Source: Blepharisma japonicum (Eukaryota > Ciliophora > Heterotrichea > Heterotrichida > Blepharismidae). Taken from it: a stretch of 64,000 bases of DNA. Within the stretch, counting starts at the first letter, position 1; every line of letters starts with the position of its first letter. Of this stretch, positions 23,230 to 32,096 are shown in pieces. The notes below the pieces were generated by a model, which was not told the origin of the DNA, ran no database searches, and was given only the letters and a program-made list of their open reading frames with translations. Made by a program: the position numbers and the translations under genes. Where the stretch lies: positions 434,001-498,000 of the forward strand of contig CATKHK010000002.1 of NCBI GenBank assembly GCA_949751835.1, in the 5' to 3' direction.

Positions 23230-24023
23230 TTTAATTCTATTAAGGAAAGTGGAAAGAAAATATCCGGAATTTTAGGCTGAATAAAAGAAAATAAAATTAC
23301 AGAATTAACGGATGTTCAAATATATAGAGTATTTCAGTTTTGGTATATCGAAAAATTTGCATACTTTACCCGCGCTTGCTATTAGAATTTATGAAGAATT
23401 TTATCTAATTCTCTTCCAGAATTTAATAGTTATAGTAACGCTTCACAAGAGATACTAATAAAGTTGGTCCAAAAATATATAAAAATGTTTTTATTTATTT
23501 TTATCTTTAAATACTTTAGTAGATAATTTTGTCTTCCTTATTAATGCTTATAACCATATTTTGAAAACCTCAAAAGTGGGTTCAGCCACAATCCCATTGT
23601 TTATTTATAAAATGTTATTATAACAGTTTTAAATTCTATAACTGTAAAATATTCAATCCATTTATTAGCCAAACATAAAGATTCAGGTGCCTTAAGAAAT
23701 CAATCATTAAAATGCCATTCATTTTTTGTAAACCTTAGATTTAAAATATATTTTGAGATATCTCAATATCTCCTTTTGAGCTTTTCTTAAAATAGATACT
23801 CTTTAATAAATAAAATATTCTCTTTTAATCCAAAAAATGTTTTTATGCGTTTTAATGACAAATCCAATTTACATCATTGCATCTAATTTTATATTTTTAA
23901 ATGCAAATAACTAAATAAAGTTGATAATAATATTATTATTTAAACTTTAGGAGTTTTATCGTATTTATTTATTATTAATATAAAGAGAAACGCTATAATT
24001 TGCTATAATTCAATTGCTTAAGC
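23230..24023. other. AT-rich intergenic region
   Basis: About 790 bp between UNC119 and NECAP, both on the minus strand. It is very AT-rich, with no open frame of interest in any frame with TGA as Trp, no tRNA-like element and no GC-rich island. It should contain the UNC119 promoter (right next to 23229) and the NECAP terminator. Confidence 0.5.
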
Positions 24024-24578
24024 TTATTGAGGTGGCTTTGCTAAGCGTGGTAGCGGCTTTGGCTGAGAATTTGTAACCGTTTTATTTGTAGATGCTCCTG
24101 ATAATGAAATTGACTGTCCTTGTCCCAATTGTAAATGAGATAAATCTGGTCCAGGGCTTGATTGATGTAAAACAGCCTGCTCTTCATTCTTTATTTGCCC
24201 CGAAAAGTCCACTAAAGCTGCCCAGAAGTCAAAAGCATCATTTCTTTCATCAAATCCCATACCTATAAACGCATGGGCTCCATTAGGTCCGACAACTCTT
24301 AGCACAAAATATCTCGAACTATCAGTAGCCCTTTCAACTGACCTTTCAACTGCCTTAGGATCAACTGGGCAAGACACAAACAGTTGGTTATCATTCGTAA
24401 TTAATTGTATAGCGCACTTATTTTCTGACGCAATCACTCTAATTTTTCCTTGGAAAATGCAATTTTTCCATTCAGCAGCCATATGGCCAGTCGATCTGGC
24501 TGACGGTGGGATTTCATAAGCTCTGCACATGGGTTTCTGCACAAGCGTATACTCGATTGTATCATCAAGTAAGTCCAT
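24024..24578 (-). CDS. NECAP-like endocytic adaptor protein
   Basis: 184 residues from ATG 24578 to TAA. The first 145 residues match the NECAP PH-like (PHear) domain: YTLVQKPMCRAYEIPPSARS, GHMAAEWKNCIFQGKIRVIA, TDSSRYFVLRVVGPNGAHAF and IGMGFDERNDAFDF. The tail is short, Pro/Gln-rich and ends QPKPLPRLAKPPQ. NECAP proteins regulate AP-2 during clathrin-coated-pit formation at the plasma membrane. An in-frame extension upstream of the Met exists but overlaps the divergent gene and shows no NECAP similarity. The next gene starts 23 bp away on the other strand. Confidence 0.95.
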   Translation of the reverse strand: MDLLDDTIEYTLVQKPMCRAYEIPPSARSTGHMAAEWKNCIFQGKIRVIASENKCAIQLITNDNQLFVSCPVDPKAVERSVERATDSSRYFVLRVVGPNGAHAFIGMGFDERNDAFDFWAALVDFSGQIKNEEQAVLHQSSPGPDLSHLQLGQGQSISLSGASTNKTVTNSQPKPLPRLAKPPQ

Positions 24579-24600
24579 TTTCCCTATTATATTAATTCCA

Positions 24601-25341
24601 ATGAATGAAAAACTAATAGTGACAGCTGTGAATTTTCTGAAAAATCCAAAAGTCCAATCAGCTCCAAAGGATAAACAAATAGACTTCTTAAAGAAGAAAG
24701 GACTGAGTGATGAAGACATTGCAGAAGCTTATAAAAGAGTCGAATCAAGCTCAAAAACTGAGATGGCAACTTCTCTAGTACCATCGCCAACTCTTGCTTC
24801 CCAAGTACCTTCTTATTCTAGCTTGAAAACAACTACATTAGGCCTTGACAGAAGAGGCTTAAATGTTTTGCCACCACTAATAGGAATAAGCCACTTGCGA
24901 ATTTTAGTGATATCAAATAACGAGTTTGTTAGCATTCCTAAAGAAATAAATCTTTTGCAAGATCTTGAAATTTTGAATGCATCACACAACAAACTCAAAA
25001 ATGATGGGATTCCTGATGAATTTTTTGATTTATCGTCATTGACTTATTTGAACCTAGCTTATAATGAATTGACGTCATTGGAAAGGTTTGGAAGACTTTT
25101 GAGGCTAGAAAAGCTTAATGTGGCTTATAACAGCATTGAAGAAATTCCTGATGAAATTTGCTATATGCAAGAACTCAAGTATGTGTGGATCCAAAATAAT
25201 AAGCTGAAAAAGGTCACGAATTATTTAGGCTTAATGTCTTCTTTGAGAATGGCACTATTATTGGGCAATGAAGATTTGCCTGAGCCTTTGAAAAATGCGA
25301 CCACAAAAAATCTCCGTGCAATTCTAGACACACTTAAGTAG
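24601..25341 (+). CDS. PEX14 N-domain fused to leucine-rich repeats
   Basis: 246 residues, ATG 24601 to TAA. Residues 1-48 match the peroxin-14 N-terminal domain: EKLIVTAVNFLKNPKVQSAP, KQIDFLKKKGLSDEDIAEAY. In PEX14 this helical domain binds WxxxF motifs of PEX5 and PEX19 at the peroxisome membrane. After a Ser-rich linker, residues 80-220 hold about five leucine-rich repeats (LRILVISNNEFVSIPKEI, LTYLNLAYNELTSL, LEKLNVAYNSIEEIPDEI, LKYVWIQNNKLKKV). Ordinary PEX14 has a membrane segment and coiled coil here instead, so this is an unusual domain pairing. Function inferred: recognition of PEX5-like motifs or a peroxisomal adaptor. Confidence 0.88.
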   Translation: MNEKLIVTAVNFLKNPKVQSAPKDKQIDFLKKKGLSDEDIAEAYKRVESSSKTEMATSLVPSPTLASQVPSYSSLKTTTLGLDRRGLNVLPPLIGISHLRILVISNNEFVSIPKEINLLQDLEILNASHNKLKNDGIPDEFFDLSSLTYLNLAYNELTSLERFGRLLRLEKLNVAYNSIEEIPDEICYMQELKYVWIQNNKLKKVTNYLGLMSSLRMALLLGNEDLPEPLKNATTKNLRAILDTLK

Positions 25342-25609
25342 CTAAAATTTCATTCAAACTTAATTAGCATAATCATTATCCAATAAAATAATGTGAAAAT
25401 CTTGTATCACATTACTTATAAATTTGATTGTCTTCTAATTTATGCTCCTTATGAATATTTTTGCTACCAATGGCATTAAGCATAAAGAAATCTTTTATTT
25501 ATAATCGATTTATTTCCAGCTTCTATTGTTTCCTATAATATCTAATAATTTTAAATAGATTTTTAAGAAAATGATTTAAGCACCTGAATCAAATTTCATA
25601 CCATTAATT

Positions 25610-26272
25610 ATGTCCTTTCGTCTTTTAAGCTGGAGTCCAAAGCATTTTCGCAATGGGACGACTTGGTTCGGCAGAATATTTTGCAAGCTCATCGGAGAGC
25701 AAAAATATGACAATGTCCGTGTATGGAAGCGCACTATGTACGCAGAATGGTGGTACTTAAAGCAATATTACTTACATTGGGTTTCCGTCAATAAGGCAGA
25801 TTGGGCAAACTTCTTTGCCATTCTACCTAAGACTGACTCTTCTCATGGCTTCCCTTGGAAAGAAACTCCATCAAGATATGCACAATTCGGTGAGGATACA
25901 ACCAACTCTGATGGTTATGGAGGCTGGTATACCTATATTTGGGTCGCTGGTGCAGCACTGTGGAATGCTTATATCTACGCTTGGCCTAGAAGATTCGAAA
26001 ACTCTTATGATTTCTTAGTTGAAGACAGCAAGCCAAGACAGATCTACGTTGATGGGTTCCAAGCAGCAAATATTGATCAAACTCTCACTTTTTGGTTTGG
26101 ATACTGGGAATCACTATTGACTCCTCATAAGTTCGAATGGTTCAGAAATGAGAGAGCAATTTTCTTTGGGCCCGACTCAAGAATTATGCCAACTACAATT
26201 TCCTTAAATAGAAGAAACACTTTCTTTGATCACTTCTGGCAAGAGACTGGAGAAGGTAGAGAAATGTTTTAA
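25610..26272 (+). CDS. Trp/aromatic-rich protein, possibly mitochondrial
   Basis: 220 residues, ATG 25610 to TAA. It has about sixteen Trp residues, all TGG, and many Tyr/Phe and Arg. Codon choice looks like that of a strongly expressed gene (compare eS19). One semi-hydrophobic stretch (GWYTYIWVAGAALWNAYIYAW) could cross a membrane; the rest is soluble and aromatic. This resembles the lineage-specific subunits that ciliates add to respiratory complexes and ATP synthase, but I cannot name the family and the assignment is a guess. Confidence 0.75.
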   Translation: MSFRLLSWSPKHFRNGTTWFGRIFCKLIGEQKYDNVRVWKRTMYAEWWYLKQYYLHWVSVNKADWANFFAILPKTDSSHGFPWKETPSRYAQFGEDTTNSDGYGGWYTYIWVAGAALWNAYIYAWPRRFENSYDFLVEDSKPRQIYVDGFQAANIDQTLTFWFGYWESLLTPHKFEWFRNERAIFFGPDSRIMPTTISLNRRNTFFDHFWQETGEGREMF

Positions 26273-26329
26273 ACTAAATCTAAGTTTCAGATTTAAGTTT
26301 AAGTGTATATAAGCTTAAAATTTTTATTA

Positions 26330-27220
26330 ATGAAGAATGGCGAATCCTCTACTCTTGAAAGATTGAAAAGATCACGAAGCCAGGATGTTTTAGATAGGAA
26401 ACTCCCCGTGAGCTTAAAAGATTTTATGTAAGGACTATTAAGAGAAATCTCTAAAAATAGAGTAAATAAAATTAGAAGCGGACAAAGACTTGCAAGTACC
26501 GTAGATTTACAAAAGAAGAAGTTTTTGGTGAAAGATGAATTAAATGCAATAAAGAATGAAAAACTAAACGAGGCTGTGCTAAGAAAAAGCAGGTCAGATT
26601 TGAAACTGCAATCTCTGAATGTAACACCTAAGAGAGTAGAATATGAAAATACTGGGAAACTATTGGAAAATAATAAATTCGTTGAACCTCATCCTGCTCC
26701 AAAACTCATGCTTAACTCAGCCAGGAAACTAAGTCCTGCAATGCAAGAATATTTGGAAGTTCCTGAGTTCTCCCCTGAATTGGAGAAGAAGAAAACCAGC
26801 AATTTAGACTCATTTTTCATCGAAAAATTTCAATATATCAGCAGCTATTTAGATTCAAACAAGAATTCCGCTCGCCTCCCAAAAATTGGCGAAGTTTTTA
26901 ATACCGAAAGAAAATCAACAGCCGATAAAATGAAAATGAATCAAATTGAAAATAAAATCAAATCCAAATCCAAAGATCCATTCAAGAGAAAAATGCTCTT
27001 TATTGATAAAATGATTAAAGAAGAAATAAAAGCATCAATGTTCCAGCAAAAAACTAAAGAAAAAAATTTACAGAAAACAGTCAACACAATTGAATTTGCT
27101 AGAAATAAAAAAATTTTCATTCCGGTTGATAAGAGATTTGTAAGATTAAACATCAAAGCGAAAAATTTGCTGCAGAAATTTGATGAAAATTTTGTGAACA
27201 CGAATAGGAGTCAAGAATAA
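26330..27220 (+). CDS. Lys-rich hypothetical protein with one 15-nt intron
   Basis: 291 residues in two exons, 26330-26427 and 26443-27220. The first exon runs from ATG 26330 into a TAA that lies inside the intron. It is rich in Lys, Ser and Asn with short helical stretches, contains no Trp and no membrane segment, and has no recognised domain. Convergent with ENY2: the stops are 16 bp apart. Confidence 0.7.
26428..26442 (+). other. 15-nt intron
   Basis: GTAAGGACTATTAAG: GT...AG ends, A at position 10, located after the second base of a codon. It contains an in-frame TAA and its removal joins a 32-codon first exon to the long downstream frame. Confidence 0.85.
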
Positions 27221-27236
27221 TAAATAATGATATTTT

Positions 27237-27536
27237 TTAGTTTTGCCCTTTCTCAATGAATTGCTTAATTCTGTTTAATAAGTCGTCTTTGACGGCGTCA
27301 GGAATTGTCAGTTTAGCGTGAGGTCGAATTTCGTCGACTAAACCTTTAACAGTTGTGGCTTCTAATGGGCGACTTCTTATGATACTTCAGCAATGCTGCT
27401 TTAAATCGTCAACATATCCACACTTTTTTAAGCTTTCTCTAACGTATTCTTTCAGTCTTGTTTTTTCTCCAGTTTGAGTTAACTTTTGTTCGATTGCTGC
27501 TTTTCGTTGTGCTAAAGCTAATTCTTGTTGGTTCAT
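27237..27536 (-). CDS. ENY2: ENY2/Sus1 transcription and mRNA-export factor
   Basis: 99 residues from ATG 27536 to TAA 27237. It is hidden in standard-code reading by the TGA at 27391-27393 (KQHCWSII). The sequence follows ENY2 from end to end: AAIEQKLTQTGEKTRLKEYV, ESLKKCGYVDDLKQHC, TTVKGLVDEIRPHAKLTIPD, VKDDLLNRIKQFIEK. ENY2/Sus1 is a small helical protein shared by the SAGA deubiquitinase module and the TREX-2 mRNA-export complex in the nucleus. The family length is about 100 residues, so the gene is complete. It runs toward the previous gene, stops 16 bp apart. Confidence 0.95.
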
Positions 27537-27816
27537 ATTTTTTGTATAAATTTAAATAAGATGGGATCATTTCAGTTTTTCTTATTTGCATTTAAGAGTA
27601 ATATTCACTTTTTATAAAAAGTAGGTTTTATTTGAATTTAATGCATACTTAATGCAAAGCTGTATTATCCTATTAATATTTTGTATTCTACTATGAGTAT
27701 ATAAATATAAAGAAAGTTTAGAAGTTCATTATGCTTACACTAAAAGCCAAAAGACAAATTCACTGAATAACCATAAAATAATTAAAATATATTGGAGTTG
27801 AATATAAGTTAAATAA

Positions 27817-28302
27817 ATGAGTATTGATCATGTTCAAGGAACAATAGAGTTGTTGAGAAATGCTAGTAAAGCTGCACTTTCTCCAATGAAGTTCCGATTC
27901 AAAAAGGAGCTCTGCCCAGACCATTTGCCGCCTGCAGTACTCTTCCCTCATGAACCAAGACTTAAAATAAGATCAAAATCGACGACCAGAATTGGCAAAC
28001 GTCAAAAGACATTGAAACAAGAGCTTGATAGAGAATATAAAGACCTTCTTCTCAAAACTGATCGGTTAATGCATAAAAAGGTTACTGACAAAGAAGAAGG
28101 CCATTTAGATCTTACAAGGATTTCTCCTTTAAAACTCCCATATGTTATTAGAGATCTTGCCAAAAGAACAGCTGTAATTACCAAATTAAAAACGAGCAAA
28201 ACTTACAAATTCCTAGATTCTTCAAAGCTAGGCAACGACTCAAAAAGCTTCATAAAGGGAGATTTTACTATAAGAATGAACACTAAGTATATAAATGTTT
28301 AA
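27817..28302 (+). CDS. Basic hypothetical protein
   Basis: 161 residues from ATG 27817 to TAA. Lys/Arg-rich, no Cys cluster and no Trp. The central part (KTLKQELDREYKDLLLKTDR) looks helical and the rest is likely flexible. No family recognised. It ends 53 bp before the stop of the convergent membrane-protein gene. Confidence 0.65.
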   Translation: MSIDHVQGTIELLRNASKAALSPMKFRFKKELCPDHLPPAVLFPHEPRLKIRSKSTTRIGKRQKTLKQELDREYKDLLLKTDRLMHKKVTDKEEGHLDLTRISPLKLPYVIRDLAKRTAVITKLKTSKTYKFLDSSKLGNDSKSFIKGDFTIRMNTKYINV

Positions 28303-28355
28303 ATTTATTCTTACTCTCTACAATAATGCTTCTGTTAGACTTGTATTTTCTAATT

Positions 28356-29163
28356 TTACCTATTATTTTGAGACACTCTTCGATAAATTGTGTTGAATTG
28401 TGCTTGGTGGACTTCATAGCCGTTGTCATTAATATCGCGATGAGCGATTCTTTGTTGCAGCACTAATAAGCAAAATATTGTGAATGATAAAGAGTAGCAG
28501 GATATATATAATGATAAGTCTGTTGGGAGCATCGGAGATATTATCAACACAATCAGGTATCCTACTATACTTACTAATACCCAAAAGCAAGCTACCCAAC
28601 TCTAAATATAAGTTACTCTTAAATACAAAATAAACAAAATTGATAAGCTCAGCCAAAAAATATCTCATAAATAAAACAATAATATCGGCTTATTAGGGAG
28701 ATACAAGACAATCCCTGATATTTTGGCTAAAATCAGCCGATTATCATTTGCAATGCAATTTAAAACAAAATACGCCAAAATCGCAAAAACTAAAACAATA
28801 GCAAAAATCCCCACATTCGCCCAGCTTAGAATTTTCTCAAGTAAAAACAATTTGTGCTTTTTTGCGTGAAAACAAAGCACATCTGAAAGAATTACAAATA
28901 TTGCAGGACTTATAAAGGTAATCAGGAAAAGTCTTGCAAAGCATAAATTGTACAGCGTATAGCTATTATCTCACCCAAAGCCAATTGCAATTACCCTAAT
29001 CAAAACTTACCATACTATTTATAGATTGAAGTAGTCCAAGTCAAAACAAAAGAATGTAGGATTTCTGGGCTTTTATTCCTCCACATGACCACGCCATAAA
29101 AATCAAACCATGAAGCCCAAGAGAGCCAAAATAAGCTGCAGTAACCACAGTTGAGCCAGGCAT
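28356..29163 (-). CDS. Seven-helix membrane protein with two tiny introns
   Basis: About 258 residues once a 15-nt intron (28603-28617) and a 16-nt gap around 28996-29011 are removed. The protein has roughly seven hydrophobic segments: TVVTAAYFGSLGLHGLIF, SYILLFWLGLLQSIN, RLFLITFISPAIFVILSD, VGIFAIVLVFAILAYFVL, PILLFYLWDIFWLSLSILF, CFWVLVSIVGYLIVLI and SLYISCYSLSFTIFCLLV, then a short polar tail. Trp is coded by TGA at least three times. No known receptor or transporter motif is visible. Start ATG 29163 is 35 bp from the divergent DHHC gene. The join at the first interruption is irregular (see findings). Confidence 0.7.
28603..28617 (-). other. 15-nt intron in the seven-helix gene
   Basis: Minus strand reads GTAACTTATATTTAG: GT...AG, A at position 10, phase 0, in-frame TAG. 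Removal joins ILYLR to SWVACFW, continuing into two more membrane helices. Confidence 0.88.
28996..29010 (-). other. Probable intron with irregular boundary
   Basis: Minus strand reads GTAAGTTTTGATTAG, which looks like a heterotrich intron and contains an in-frame TAG, but position 10 is G and A is at 11. Removing 15 nt leaves the downstream helices out of frame; removing 16 nt, including the next G, restores them (INSM to VIAIGFGW). It may be a 16-nt intron with an unusual border or a base error in the GGG run. Confidence 0.55.
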
Positions 29164-29198
29164 TTATTTAATTTTTATTGAATTTATATATTGATTAA

Positions 29199-29987
29199 AT
29201 GAATAAATCCCGGAAAACAGGATTTGACTGTCCACCTCATCTTTTACAAGTGCTAACGTGGATTCTCGAATTTGCTACAATTTTTGTGTTTTATTTTTTT
29301 ATTATCCCAATTCAGTCGCTTTTGAATCAAATTTTGATGTCAGTTTTATTTGGGATTTTTCAGCTAGCCTTTATTTATCATGCATTTCTTTTAACGAAAT
29401 CTGACCCTACAGACCCAATCTTAAGGCAAAGGCCAAGTATAATTCGTTCAAATGATGAATTTTTGACATATTGCTCTTTATGCGTATCTGAAGTAAGTCA
29501 TGATAGTAAGCATTGTATGAGGTGTAATAGATGTGTCGACAGGTTTGACCATCATTGCAATTTTGTGAATAATTGCATTGGGAAAAGTAATTATTGAATA
29601 TTTATAAAAACAATAATATTGTTGGAAATGATGGAAGCTATCTTTTTGGTGTGTTGCTCTTATTTTATTTATGCTTGAAATTTTGATTCAAATCATTTAA
29701 AGCATATAATAAATAGAATTTATGGGGATAACTCAGAATTTGGACTAATAGCAGCATGCTGAATATTAGAGGCACTATCTCTAATTAGTTTATTGGCAAA
29801 TGGATATTTAATTTCATTGCATGTTTGGTTGATAACACACAAAATAACAACATATGAGTTGATATGCAAAAGAAAATTTAAAAAAATAAATTTTGATTCA
29901 TCTGTAAACGTTGAATCAGATGAAACAAAAATAATCCCGTCAGCTTTGACAGGATCTACCAAAAGGAATATGCATGCAGGTTCTTAA
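29199..29987 (+). CDS. DHHC protein S-acyltransferase (palmitoyltransferase)
   Basis: 262 residues, ATG 29199 to TAA, with TGA=Trp at several sites (KSNYWIFIK, YAWNFD, CWILE). Four membrane segments surround a Cys-rich domain reading [37 protein letters not shown]; the DHHC tetrad is intact with its flanking zinc ligands, so the enzyme should be active. DHHC enzymes attach palmitate to cysteines of membrane proteins, mostly at Golgi and plasma membrane. It is shorter than many relatives and lacks ankyrin repeats. It starts 35 bp from the divergent seven-helix gene, so the promoters must be tiny or shared. Confidence 0.95.
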
Positions 29988-30160
29988 TAAATAAGTGTAT
30001 TTATATAAAACATTTTTTGGGCATCTATAAATTATTTCTCATATTCAAGATTTGCTAATCACTTTTGGTAGTCCTAAGCTTACGTGCTTAAGAAATAAGA
30101 TAAAAATATTTCACGGATGAAAATTGTATAAATTTGTTCAAATATCTGTGTGTAATCAAT

Positions 30161-30523
30161 ATGAGTGAAAATGAATGGGGTATCCGGCTATTTGAATGCT
30201 TTAGAAATCCTCAAATGTTTGCGTGGGCAATATTTGTCCCTTGAGGAACAGCTTGCATGCATGCCAGCGAGGCTAAAATTTTAATGAAGGCAAAAGATGA
30301 CTCAGCAGCTCTTAAAAGATTTTTATGTAATGCATGCTTATGCTGCTTTGGCTGTGCTTGAAATAGGAGAGTTTTAAGGAAAGAATTGGTACTTGATGGA
30401 AATTATTTTATTGATCTTATGCTTTGAATATTCTGTCCTTGCTGTGCCGCTACACAAGAATGGCAAGAAGTCATGGTGAAAAAAGATAAAGATTCAAAAG
30501 TAGCTATTTGGAATCTAGCATAA
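30161..30523 (+). CDS. PLAC8-family Cys-rich protein
   Basis: 120 residues, ATG 30161 to TAA, open only with TGA=Trp (three sites: VPWGTA, GCAWNR, LMLWIFC). Typical PLAC8 features are the N-terminal aromatic stretch (NPQMFAWAIFVPWGTAC), a Cys run (CNACLCCFGCAW) and the family-defining CPCCAATQEWQEV near the C-terminus. PLAC8 proteins are small membrane-associated proteins (plant FW2.2/PCR, animal PLAC8) linked to metal handling or cell-number control; the biochemical activity is not settled. Two membrane-associated segments are plausible. Confidence 0.92.
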
Positions 30524-30957
30524 TTTTAGTATCAGAAACGAAGCTAAAATATAGAAAAAAGCAATATACTAAGGAAATTATATAAAATTTAAAATCCTAA
30601 TTAATGATATCTTTTTATATAAAATAACTATTTTCTTATATTTATCATTTATTTAAATAGTTAAGCAGAGATCTGCAGATTTAATCCTGGATGGAAGAAC
30701 TTTGCTAAGATTGTTAATTCCTCTCCTAAAGAAAAATTTTTTCAAAGATATTTAGAATGATCATCATCCAAATGTTGTTAAAATTAAACATTTCGTCTTT
30801 CAATAATCTCTCTATATGCAAAACTGTATCATAAAAGAGCCCAATATAATACCAAATTATATAGTTTAATCAACTATAATTAGACCAAATTTACTAGATT
30901 TCACTAATTTAAAAACAGCAGATTATTTCTTACCCAAAGTGTCCAAAAGTATTTAAC
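30524..30957. other. Intergenic region
   Basis: About 430 bp between the stops of the PLAC8 gene (plus) and eS19 (minus). AT-rich, no frame or RNA recognised. It should hold only two transcription ends, so it is longer than most convergent gaps here. Confidence 0.45.
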
Positions 30958-31413
30958 TTAAGCTGCTTGAGAAATTTGTTTTGCAATGCTATCAAGCTCT
31001 TGCTGTCCTTTCTTGGTGATTCTTCTTCCACCATGCTTTCCTCCTTCAATTTCTTCAGTATCGACTTCAACAATTCCTTGCTTTTCAAGCTGTGCTAATA
31101 AATATCTCACAATTTTCCCTGATCCAGTCACAAAGTGGCGAGGGGTTGTGCCGTAGTTTTTGCTTCCTCCGTAAATCTTTTGGAGAGCACTGATCCCCAA
31201 ATGACGTCTAAGATAAACTTTTCTGGCAAGAGCTGCAGCTCTAATGTAAAGCCAGTCTTTATCATATGGAGCGAGTTGTCTATTGACGCCTGTCTTTACA
31301 AAGTCTGCCCATGAAGGAATTTCGATTTTGTCTGTTCTTTTTAAGTATGCAGCGTAAGCAGCTATGAACTCGGCTGCTGATACATCCTTCACTACTAGTG
31401 CCTTACGGTCCAT
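30958..31413 (-). CDS. RPS19: 40S ribosomal protein eS19
   Basis: 151 residues from ATG 31413 to TAA. It matches eS19 along its whole length: LVVKDVSAAEFIAAYAAYLK, IPSWADFVKTGVNRQLAPYD, DWLYIRAAALARKVYLRRHL, GSKNYGTTPRHFVTGSGKI, then the C-terminal GGRRITKKGQQELDSIA. It is a small-subunit head protein needed for 18S rRNA maturation. Both Trp codons are TGG and codon use looks optimised, as expected for a highly expressed gene. An in-frame extension upstream has no ATG. Confidence 0.98.
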   Translation of the reverse strand: MDRKALVVKDVSAAEFIAAYAAYLKRTDKIEIPSWADFVKTGVNRQLAPYDKDWLYIRAAALARKVYLRRHLGISALQKIYGGSKNYGTTPRHFVTGSGKIVRYLLAQLEKQGIVEVDTEEIEGGKHGGRRITKKGQQELDSIAKQISQAA

Positions 31414-31626
31414 CTGTGCCACAAATTAATATGGCCATTTTGCATAATCTGGGAGGATAGAGAGGTCATAAAGAAAGGGAAAATGATTTTTGTGATGGCT
31501 AAAAGTAAAAAATATAAATTTTGATGGGAAAAAGATAAGCGAGTTTATTGGGGTGATGAGAAATTTTTGGGATTAAAAATGATATGAGAAAGAAAAATAA
31601 TTAGAGATCATAAGAGTTTTATTAAA

Positions 31627-32073
31627 ATGAATAACATTTTCCAATCTAATGGAATTTTAGGGCTTTATTCCAAAGAAACAAGCGATTTGAAAGAAATGCC
31701 TCTAGCTAGCAGTCAAGATATCAATAAAAAACACCAAATTTTTAAAGAAAAAGTTGACAATTTTAATAAAACTCGAAAAGAAAACAAAGATGAGTCTTTT
31801 TCAATCCAATTAACAACTGACAATGATGAAGAACACAAAAAGCTACTTGAATCCAGTGAAAAACTCAAAAATTTCTGCGAAGAAATAGAATCAGAGCTAA
31901 ATACAAACAAAGAGCTTATTTCCGATTTAGAAGAAACTTCAGAAAAGAATAACTACCTCAGTCAGAAATTGAGACAAAAAGCAAAAGAGTTAATAAATAA
32001 AGCAACCTATCCCTGCTTGACAGCTATTATTGTGATTTTGCTTATAATGATTCTTATAGAGCTTTGTTATTAA
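31627..32073 (+). CDS. Tail-anchored coiled-coil protein (SNARE-like)
   Basis: 148 residues, ATG 31627 to TAA. Residues 35-125 are charged and helical with heptad spacing (ELNTNKELISDLEETSEKNN, YLSQKLRQKAKELINKA), followed by one C-terminal hydrophobic segment (CLTAIIVILLIMILIEL) ending after two residues. This is the plan of a tail-anchored membrane protein, such as a short SNARE (Sec20, Use1 or Bet1 type). The central zero-layer residue cannot be fixed with confidence, so the SNARE label is tentative. Location: ER or Golgi membrane, facing the cytosol. Confidence 0.75.
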   Translation: MNNIFQSNGILGLYSKETSDLKEMPLASSQDINKKHQIFKEKVDNFNKTRKENKDESFSIQLTTDNDEEHKKLLESSEKLKNFCEEIESELNTNKELISDLEETSEKNNYLSQKLRQKAKELINKATYPCLTAIIVILLIMILIELCY

Positions 32074-32096
32074 CATAAGTTTGTAATAGCTTAACT

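Noticed and set aside
24579-24719. N-terminal extension of NECAP into the divergent gene
   Set aside because: Overlaps the PEX14-LRR coding region and shows no NECAP similarity; the family starts near Met 24578.
28996-29015. A 20-nt intron (starting at GTATG) in the seven-helix gene
   Set aside because: The resulting codon is followed at once by TAA, so it does not restore the frame.
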